A DNA stretch of 64,000 bases from Zopfochytrium polystomum (taxonomy: Eukaryota; Chytridiomycota; Chytridiomycetes; Chytridiales; Chytridiaceae): contig JAIVFJ010000025.1 of the NCBI GenBank assembly GCA_025765615.1, positions 124,001 through 188,000 of the forward strand, in the 5' to 3' direction. The translations under genes and the position numbers were made by a program. The stretch's first letter is position 1. Every line of letters starts with the position of its first letter. Below the pieces are notes generated by a model. That model did no database searches, was not told the DNA's origin, and saw nothing but the letters and a program-made list of their open reading frames with translations. Positions 56,252 to 64,000 of the stretch are shown in pieces.

Positions 56252-59200
56252 CTGTGGGCCATGGCCAGTCACATAACTACCATTTTGCATCAGAAACGTA
56301 TTCATAGCTACCATTTTTAGCAAAATGGTAGCTATGGGACCAGACGTTTTCCAGAGGGAGTGGGGATTGAAACCAGAGGCAAGAAAAATGGTGGTGGGAG
56401 CTCCCATTTTTCAAGAATGGGAGTTGGGGAAACCAGTTTTTGCCAAAGGTGTTGTGGATTGAAACAAGAGGCAAGGCAAAATGGTGGTGGGAGCTGCCAT
56501 TTTCCAAGAATGGGAGCTGGTGCACCCACCTCAAGATGATCAGAGGGTGGATATTGAAGAAGGAGACAATCAACGTTATTCTTTGCTCTGATGGAAAGAT
56601 GCTTCATTCACTGTAAACAATGAAAATTCTTGGCTTTTCCACCACCACCCAAGACCTGCCACCACCAGTTTTGACTCATCCAATCGCATTCTTCACAAGC
56701 CTCATGTTGATAACAGCTGTTCTCCACCTTCTGAAATCACTGGCAAGTGAAGTTTAGTCACAAGTTCTGACTGCAAATGAACTACTGTAACCATCACAGT
56801 CTCCATGTCTTCGGAATTCTTGTCAAAGTCCCTCTGCTGGCTGATTGTCATGACAGAGGGAAACTGACTGTAGTGCGTGAATGGCTTCATTTCAGGTGCA
56901 GCACTTTTGCGATGGGATTGATGGTCAACAAGTTCAACATACTGTGTTGAAACTAGTCAACAACAAACCATAGAGGAATGCCCAATTACAGCAGAAAAAC
57001 AGACCTTGAGATAACTGGAGTCTTGATGAGGTTTGCTATCCAGGTAACCAGCACAGGCCAGAGTCTGCTGCTCATCAACCAGTGCAACCTTGGACCAACC
57101 ACCTTGTCCCAATTTGTCTCACAATGGTTACTGTTGATTTCCACAGTTTTGCTACTGCTTGTTTGGTTAGCTTAAGAAGGTAGTCAGAGATACTAAAATT
57201 AGCCTTGACAAACACAGTATAGTTTTCATCTTTCAGGAATCCTGTTAGAAGATGCCACAGCAAGTTTGCATCTCACATCCAGGCAGCATCATCTTCTCTT
57301 TTGGTTTTGCAGGCAAGGGAGCAGACAGTTTGTCAAAATGTCAAAGTTAATTTTCAATTTGCTGCAGGCAAGCTTGCTGGAATATGCGATTATCCATTTG
57401 TAACAAGCAGATGTTGCTGATTGGTAACAGCAACAGAGTTATGACGGCAAAAACGCTCCATAGGACATCGCAAGTGAGGGCGATGCGTCATTGAAGCCAC
57501 CAACAAGAGCACAGCAGCTCATGGGGCGCAGGAGAACCAAACGCTCCCGCACAAACTACAGCTTCGTGGTGTCGGCCTTCTTGGCACGTCTTGGGCTTGA
57601 ACAATCTGTTGCTGGACCAACAACGACATCGACCCCCGTGTCCCTGCGCCTGACTGCCGCAGACTCAAACAGGCACATGGGAGCTGTTACCGCTGCCCCC
57701 ACCTCTTGCCCTGACGCCCCCGATTGCTGCTGCCGTTGCTGACTTTTCCTACGCCAGATGCAGAAGAGCAGTTTGGCTTTTTACACGTGCCACGGATGAC
57801 GCTGGAGGAGAAGGACAGCTCAATGATGATGATTTACCATCTCCCGACAAGGACATAGATGTGGATATAGATTCTGAGGCAAGTAATAGGTCCCTGTGCT
57901 CGTGTCCAATGAATTCAAGACTTTGCTGATCTTTTTTTTTCTTTGTTAGAGTTTGTTGTTCTACAGCAGCATCGCAAACAGCAGGATGTGCTTACGTTTC
58001 TTTTTCTTTTCATATTTATAGGATTTCTTCATTTCCCCGATAGGAAGCTGGATAAAGGAAGGACAAAATTCTCTAGCACTGGTCTGAAGGTGCCCCCAAC
58101 AAAAGGGCACTGAATAAGGAGGATCACAGCCTGGAAGAGGAATGCAAGCCCAGAAATATCAATAAATGGATTAAGACAATTCCTTTATAACAATTCTGGG
58201 CAGCTGGGTAGAACTGGGGAAGCAGCCCCCACTCTGGCCTTGCTGTAGATCTGGTAGATTTAGCCATGATGTCAACATCACAGGAAAATGGGACCTAAGA
58301 GCCAATAATGTTGCCACATCCAGCTACCACTTTACATGAAAACAGGACACAGCTCTACAAGAAAAATGGGATCTCCTGCACCAGAATCTTTGAAAATGAT
58401 ATCTTGGAACCCCAAAAAAGGGAGCCAAAAACGGGCTGTATGTGTCCCAGTCCAAACAGATCAAAAAATGGTTGCTGGGGATCCAGAGTCGTGGCCCACA
58501 GTGGAACCCTACACAGTCAACTCCCTTCTCTCTCCCACTCTCATCGCTGGCAACGACAAAGGGTGTTTGGTTGTACCCTGACTGTCCCACCGTTATTAAC
58601 TGCTCCTGTTGTGTTTGAGAATAGGTTTCTTTGCAAGATAAAACCCCCTGTTGCCCTCTTCTCTTTTTATTCTGTGGTTGTGTTGCACCATCACGAGTGC
58701 CTTTCCATTTCCTCTCACACCAGCCCACAGGCACACAAGTAATTGGTGCTCCTGCACCAGTCCTTCAGAGGATTGTCAGTGTAAACAGTTGACTCTGAGT
58801 GAGTGAGTGGAAGGAGTGAATGAAGTGGAGATGTGTCTTTGTGGGTGGTCCTTCTCCCCAACTTGGAGAGAAAGAGAAAAAACTCTGTTATGAATTATTG
58901 ATACATAATGATGATCTACACGCTGTAATAGTTGCTAGGCAAATGTCACTGGCACACAGGGTAAAAACCTCTCCAATATTATCTGCTTGAGCAGAGGAGG
59001 AGGAAATCTGTTAACACCAGGTTTCTGTTCCTCTTAATACTTGGAGTATTTGTCAACAGCACAAGCCAGCGCCCAGGTCTGCACTGGCAGTGGCTTGCTC
59101 TCCCATGGGCATTGTGAGAACGATGACTGACAGTCACAATAGGTTGGGTCCGTCTTGTGCCTCTTGCTGCTAACCAGTCAGTTCGTCCAACAAAAGGTGC

Positions 59201-59635
59201 GATTGGACAAGTCAAAATTGGTGGTGGCAGGTCTTGCGCAGTGGTGGAAAAGCCAAGAAACGTCATTGTTCATGGTGAATGAAGCATTTCCAAAAGAGAA
59301 GGAATAAACTTGGTTGTCTCCTTCTTCAATATCCACCCTCTGATCATCTTGAGGTGGGTGCACCAGCTCCCATTCTTGGAAAATGGTAACTCCCACCACC
59401 ATTTTTCCTTGTCTCTTGTTTCAATCCCCAGCATCTTATGCAAAAAATGGGTTGCTCCAGATCCCATTCTTGAAAAACAGGAGCTCCCACAACCATTTTT
59501 TCTTGCCTCTGGTTTCAATTCCCACTCGATCTGGAAAATGTCTGGTCCCAGAGCTTTCATTTTGCTAACAAATAGGTAGCTGCAGATCCGTTTCTGATGT
59601 AAAATGGTAGCTATGTGACTGGCCATGGCCCACAG
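56252..59635. mobile_element. 3.4-kb foldback element with 437-bp inverted arms
   Basis: The left arm 56,252-56,688 and the right arm 59,199-59,635 are inverted copies of equal length. The outer ends read CTGTGGGCCATGGCCAGTCA and its inverse; the inner ends meet at CCAATCGCA and its inverse. Each arm contains an internal duplication of about 95 bp around GGTGGTGGGAGCT. The 2.5-kb interior has no open frame I can name (83 codons at 57,491-57,742 with basic RRTKRSR, then an acidic stretch near 57,800-57,880). It also contains a copy of another repeat at 58,548-59,184. Confidence 0.7.
58780..59184. repeat. Single arm of the TGTAAACAG foldback family
   Basis: From TGTAAACAGTTGACTCTGAG to AACCAGTCAGTTC, it matches the left arm of the element at 31,692-32,397 without the LTR. 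It ends directly before the right arm of the 3.4-kb element. Confidence 0.78.
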
Positions 59636-59641
59636 TGAAGG

Positions 59642-59677
59642 CGTTATGAATCACCCTCTGGAAACCTCTGGAACCTT
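59642..59677 (+). repeat. Truncated LTR 5' end
   Basis: GTTATGAATCACCCTCTGGA and the next 16 bases match the 5' end of the array LTRs. The match then ends abruptly. It abuts the outer end of the 3.4-kb foldback element. Confidence 0.7.
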
Positions 59678-60351
59678 TCCTTTACAAGTGTTGGTGGAGT
59701 GCCAGCTAATACACATGGTGCAGCAAGGTTGAGAGGGTTGTGAAGGGCTGTTTTGAGTTCTGTGGGATGATGGAGTGGGAGGGAGGGAAGGGTTGATGAT
59801 TGGAGAAGACGGTGGGTGAGAGGCTGGGGAGCAAGGGTGAGAGGCCTGGGAATTTGATGGAGGGGATCTGCGGGGCTTGGAGCATTTGTCATACAGCTTG
59901 ATGGACTTGGACTTCTCCCATGAGATAGTGTCATTGCAACAGGGAATCCAAATGAGTTGATGGGCGTCAAGAAGGAGCTGATGGAAAGCGGTGACAAGGG
60001 TTTTAAGGACAGAAGGGTTATCATGTGAGAATAAGGTGTCATAAAAGGAAAGGGGATGAAGCCACGAAGGAGGGAGGAAAATTTGATACAAGATTGATGA
60101 CCAAATAAAAATTCAGGGTGGGAGAGACAGTAAATGGGATGGACTTGAGGAGGAGAGCAACCATGAGGTGCAGGAGGAACAGAGGAGGAAAGAGTTTCAG
60201 CAAAGGTGTTGCAAATCATGGTAATGGCGTCAGCGGCTACAGGGCATTGCCAGACATGCTCTGTGGTTTCCAAAGCATGGTGGCATCGACAACAGAGGTC
60301 TCCTGCCTCCAAATTTTGGGGTGGACAAAATTTGAGGCTTTGAGGCCACAT
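59644..60351 (-). pseudogene. 3' fragment of a reverse-transcriptase-type element
   Basis: The minus frame opens with LCCRCHHALETTEHVWQCP, a C-x2-C...H-x4-C zinc-binding block of the kind found after the reverse transcriptase of many non-LTR elements (for example CPxCxxxETxxHxxxxC). The rest is Ser/Pro/Leu-rich and runs into the LTR fragment. There is no reverse transcriptase core, so this is a truncated remnant. Confidence 0.45.
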
Positions 60352-60479
60352 CAGTGCAGGGACAGTGGATTGAAAGGTGGGAAAATGAGTAAAAATAAAA
60401 ATGAATAACGTAAATAAGGAGTGTGCCCCTTGTGCTTAGGCCCATTCACATAGTCACAACTGGAGAAGGGAGACCCCAG

Positions 60480-60800
60480 TAAAGACCATGATTGGTGAGA
60501 TAGGAATCTCACACTCTTCTATCTCTCTATCTGTTTCTCTGTCTCACTCTCCGGATCTATCCCCTCTCGCCCTCTGTGATCTTTCCTGCTCTTGGCTCTT
60601 TTTCACTGTCTGCTCTCTATCTGTCTGTCTCTCTGTCTGTCTCTCTGTCTGTCTGTCGCTCTGTTGGTCTTTCAGTCCTTGGTGACTGTCTCACTGCCAG
60701 GGCGGGGAAGGGTTGAAACACACACACACACACACTTTCTCTCTCGCACTCCCACACACTCACTCTCGCCCTCTCCTTCTTTCTCTGTCTGTCTGTCGTG
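60480..60800. repeat. CT/CTGT microsatellite-bearing repeat
   Basis: It resembles the repeat at 440-1070: CTCTATCTGT runs, CAGTCCTTGGTGACTGTCTC (compare CAGTTCTTGGTTACTTTCTC at 1,036), then a GGCGGGG block. A short (CA)n lies at 60,718-60,735. Confidence 0.7.
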
Positions 60801-61677
60801 GCTCTGGGCGTAAGCCCCAAGCTTCAGTCAAGACGAAACCGTGACCCAAGCAGGCCAACCTTCATTGGTAACTCTACACGGCTGCCACTGCATGTATTAT
60901 GGCCTGCCACTCTTCAAGCATCTTTTTTTTTGGCCTGGTACACTCTTCAGTATCTTTTTGTTTGCAATTTTTTTTTTTTTGTCAATATCAACAGGCGTCC
61001 GCCAGTTTAAAATTAAAAAAAAAAAAAAAGTTGGCATTCTTGGGCGAAAAAAATAAAATAAAATGAAATAAAGTTCATGCAAGGCGCTTGTATGCGAAAA
61101 TGTGTGGCTGGCTAGCACTTTATTTATTGGGCGCGAGTGAAAACATTTGTCCCCCCAATAAATAAAGTGTAAGCCGCTTGCCTTGGACAGCTGAAGACAC
61201 ACCCTCTTGAGCCGGCAGAGGCTTTCCACAATTCGAGAACCAAGCAGCGGAGGAGGCACTAGCAAGTTCTTTTGTCCGCTTTTGACGAATCGTGCAACTC
61301 CGAAGCGTTTCTTTTCTTTGCGACACAACGATATTTACTTTAAATACCAAACAGAGAATCTTCACCCGAGGACACTGGAACCATCAAGCGAAAAAAAAAA
61401 AAAAAAAAAAAAAAAAGGCAAGAAGGCAACAGACAAAGGGAAGAAAGACGTGGGGGGGGGGGGGGGAGAAGACGAAGTGCGAGTGACGTGACAAAAGCGG
61501 GGGACGAAGTAGGGAGGAAAGAAGTAAGTTACGACAAGAGAAGGGAGAGCGAGAGAGAGAGAGACGGCGTGCGGAGCGTGTAAACAAAGTAAGCCAATCG
61601 GGCTGGGGCGGGTAACACGAGCCCAAAGGGAAGAGAAAATCGAACCCGCCCTCCAGACGAGGGGGCAGCGGCTAATC
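60801..61677. other. Intergenic
   Basis: Poly-A runs (61,014-61,028; 61,391-61,416) and a poly-G run (61,453-61,466) are present. No gene is seen. The right part is the 3' flank of the minus-strand transcription factor. Confidence 0.5.
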
Positions 61678-64000
61678 TCAAAACTCAAAATTCGACGTCG
61701 CCAAAGACGAAGACAACGCCACGCCGCCGCTGCCGCCGCCGCCAGCGGGAGCTTGCGCGCCCATCACCGCTGCAAAGTCGCGCATGAACGCCGCGTACGC
61801 CTGGATCGGCTCGCGCCAGTTTTGCAACACAATCTTTGGCGGCGGCGACAAAACGTCTTCCTCCGCCACCGGGCTGCCGCCGCGCGTCCCGCTGCCGCTG
61901 CCGTTCCCACCAGTCCCGTCGCCACTACCACCTGGCGTCCCAACCACTGCGGCTGTGGCGTCGCCGTCGCCCGACTCGGCTTTGACCTCCACGTTAGGGG
62001 TGCGCGTCCCGACACCGTGGTGCGGGCCGGCGCCGTCCGGTGGAGTCATGGCACCCCCCGCCGCCGCCGCCGCCGCCGCCGCCGAGCCAGCTGACGACGG
62101 GGACGCTCCAAACGCCTCCGCCTTTGCGGCAGCAACGAGGGGTAGGAACTCTGCAATGGCGTCGCGCGCGACGGCGTCAAGGAACACCCAGTCGCGCGAG
62201 CGCACGCTCGTGAGCAAGCCGGCAAAGACGGCGCCGAGCTTACGAGCGCCGGCGAGCACACGAAGGGCTTCGGCGTACTCGTCGAGGTACGCCGCAACCT
62301 CGCTCGCGCGGGGGAGGAGCGGCGTCGCTGGATGAGTTTGCGACCGTGCGAGGACTGCTTGAGCTGATGGGGCTGCCGCGGCGGGTACTGATGTTGCGTC
62401 GGTCGACGCGGCGACGGAGCAGGCAACGTCGACGAGCAGGAGGAGCGCAGCGCACTGGCCTGCGCCAAAGACAAAGAGGGTCGGGAGCGCGAGGAGAGAG
62501 GAGTTTGTGGAGCGGATGACGGAGAAGAGAGCTGCAAGCGAGGCGGCGGCAGCGATTCCAGCGTCTAGCGCGGCGCGATACGGCAGTCCAGACACTTTGG
62601 CGGCTTCAGCCGCATACGCGGGGTCACCAGGGTCTTTTGCTGCTGCCGCAGTTGTGGTGAGTAGCTTTACTGTCCGGCGACGGGCGAGCAGGGCCCGCAC
62701 CCCGGCAGCGGTTCCTGCCAACGCTATGCAGCGATGCCGTCCACCAACTTCGTCGTGCATGGCCTCAAACACCCATGCTGGATCGAGCTGCACCTTGTAC
62801 TGGGCAGGCAGAGAAGCCTCCCACATGTTGAGTGCGGCGTCAAGACGCTGCTCCGCTGCCAGAGTTACCGCCTCCTGCTCGTTCGCATCGAGACCAGGGA
62901 TGGTGGAACTATAGGGAGAAAGCGGGTCGGGTGCAGTGCGGATAAGGTCGAGAGCGTCCACGAGAATATCGCAAAGTATCATATTGTAGGTGCAGATGTT
63001 GTTGACGGGAAGCGGAACAGATACCAAAGGCTCAATGACTGATGGGTCGCGAAGGCTTGTCCATAGGTCCTCGCGGCAGAGTGGCTTTACTGAAGGAGAG
63101 AATCTTATTGTTGACTCTCGCCCAAACATAGCAGAATACGCTTTTGTTTAATTGATTCCATATGTTGGGGTCAAGTGAGCAGTTGATTGGTTAACAAAAG
63201 AACAAGTGCAGAGAAGGGCTCCTTACTTCGATCAAGAAGGTAGCAGGACCACCACAACCTGCGGCGAGACTCCTTTTCGACCCAGCTGCCAGTTTGAAGC
63301 ACTCCGGCCGGTAAATCGTCCGGGTCCACGTTCAGGTTCAAATACATTGCGAATCGGCCTGTCCTGCCGACGTTCTGCCAGATCGCAAATTTGCTTGCGA
63401 TTCCCACTTGATGAGGCAAGTCAAGTCGTGGGTGAGTAACAAAACTGCGTAATCACCCTTCCGCTCCGCTGCAACGCACAAAAACAAGAGTTCGACTTAC
63501 GAGAGGATAAGAACCCAAGAAGGAGCATCGCCTGCAGGCTCTCGAGAGTCGGCTCATCCACGGCCAACGTCGCAAGCCTTCGAGCCTCCGTGTAGTACTT
63601 TGTGGCACACTTTCTGGGAAGTCCCGAGTTGACAGAGAATGCAGCACCTACGGCACAAACGGAGCAACGGAGGAATGGCGAAACATTTTTTAAATCCATC
63701 AAAAACGTTCGCTTGTGGATAAACGAGATAGGGAGTGATTTGATAGCAAAGAAGGAGTCGATCAGTGTGCGCTCTTCGTTGGCGGCGCGTCGGCTTGCGG
63801 CGGAGCTGCTGCGGCCAGAGTGGTACTCTTCGTCGCTGAAGAAGGGTGGCGGAGTGTCGTCGCTAACACTGTTTGCCCCTGAAATTTCGGCAGAGGACGG
63901 GGTCATGCTTGGATCGTCGGTAGGGAGGTCGACACCGAATGAATGGCTGAGAGCAAAATCAAACAGCTTGGCATTCAGACCAGCCAGGTCTGCCGCATCC
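61678..64000 (-). CDS. Second fungal_trans transcription factor, N-terminus beyond the window
   Basis: Exons on the minus strand are 64000-63501 (open to the edge), 63406-63227 and 63116-61678. The middle homology domain is clear: NEERTLIDSFFAIKSLPISF, IHKRTFLMDL, LESLQAMLLLGFLSS, NVGRTGRFAMYLNLNVDPDD, SWVEKESRRRLWWSCYLLDR. A long helical region and an acidic, Gly/Ser-rich C-terminus follow, ending LATSNFEF. No zinc cluster is visible because the 5' end lies outside. It aligns block by block with the factor at 44.6-47.9 kb, including an intron at the same place and phase after the LLLGFL block, so the two are paralogues. Confidence 0.82.

Overview
The window reads as nuclear DNA of a zoosporic, early-diverging fungus, most likely a chytrid. 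The genes are dense and split by short GT-AG introns (mostly 70-160 nt). The proteins carry long Gln, Ser, Pro, Ala and Gly runs. Two fungal-type zinc-cluster transcription factors sit alongside enkurin, a protein of motile flagella, and flagella among fungi are confined to the zoosporic lineages. Microsatellites (CT, GA, CA/GT, GACA, poly-A, poly-T, poly-C) fill introns and flanks. The species assignment is inference.

Left half (2.4-29.6 kb), conserved housekeeping and ciliary genes, with exon structures worked out by hand: a polyQ protein with an ASH-like beta-sandwich and a RhoGAP fold that lacks the arginine finger; a TVP38/TMEM64 (VTT) membrane protein; a Ser/Pro-rich membrane-anchored surface protein; a low-complexity tail-anchored protein; enkurin; divergent from it, a protein with about six repeats built on a short [IV]xxG[DE] core, probably a flagellar microtubule protein; the AMPK/SNF1 gamma subunit; the complex III hinge protein QCR6/UQCRH; guanylate kinase; and a membrane protein related to apolipoprotein N-acyltransferase whose nucleophile cysteine is replaced by alanine. 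Several neighbours are head to head (enkurin and the repeat protein, QCR6 and guanylate kinase) or tail to tail (gamma subunit and QCR6, guanylate kinase and the Lnt-like gene).

Middle (29.6-43.7 kb), a mobile-element island. A foldback element at 31.7-32.9 kb is interrupted by a solo LTR with a 5-bp target duplication. From 34,689 to 43,362 lies the most notable object in the window: three tandem units of a short chromodomain Ty3-type retrotransposon sharing four LTRs (LTR-unit-LTR-unit-LTR-unit-LTR), all on the minus strand and flanked by one target duplication (ATTTC). Each unit keeps gag, the protease, an integrase zinc-finger remnant, the integrase C-terminal domain and the chromodomain, but has no reverse transcriptase, RNase H or integrase core. 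It retains a Tf1-like 11-nt self-priming site, a canonical minus-one slippery heptamer at the gag-pol junction, and a polypurine tract that also encodes the end of Pol.

Right part (43.7-64 kb): a zinc-cluster transcription factor (minus), a Tc1/mariner-like MITE, an SF1B helicase of the IGHMBP2/HCS1 type (plus), an AP-endonuclease-like fragment, a 3.4-kb foldback element with 437-bp arms, a retroelement 3' fragment, and a second, paralogous transcription factor that runs off the right edge.
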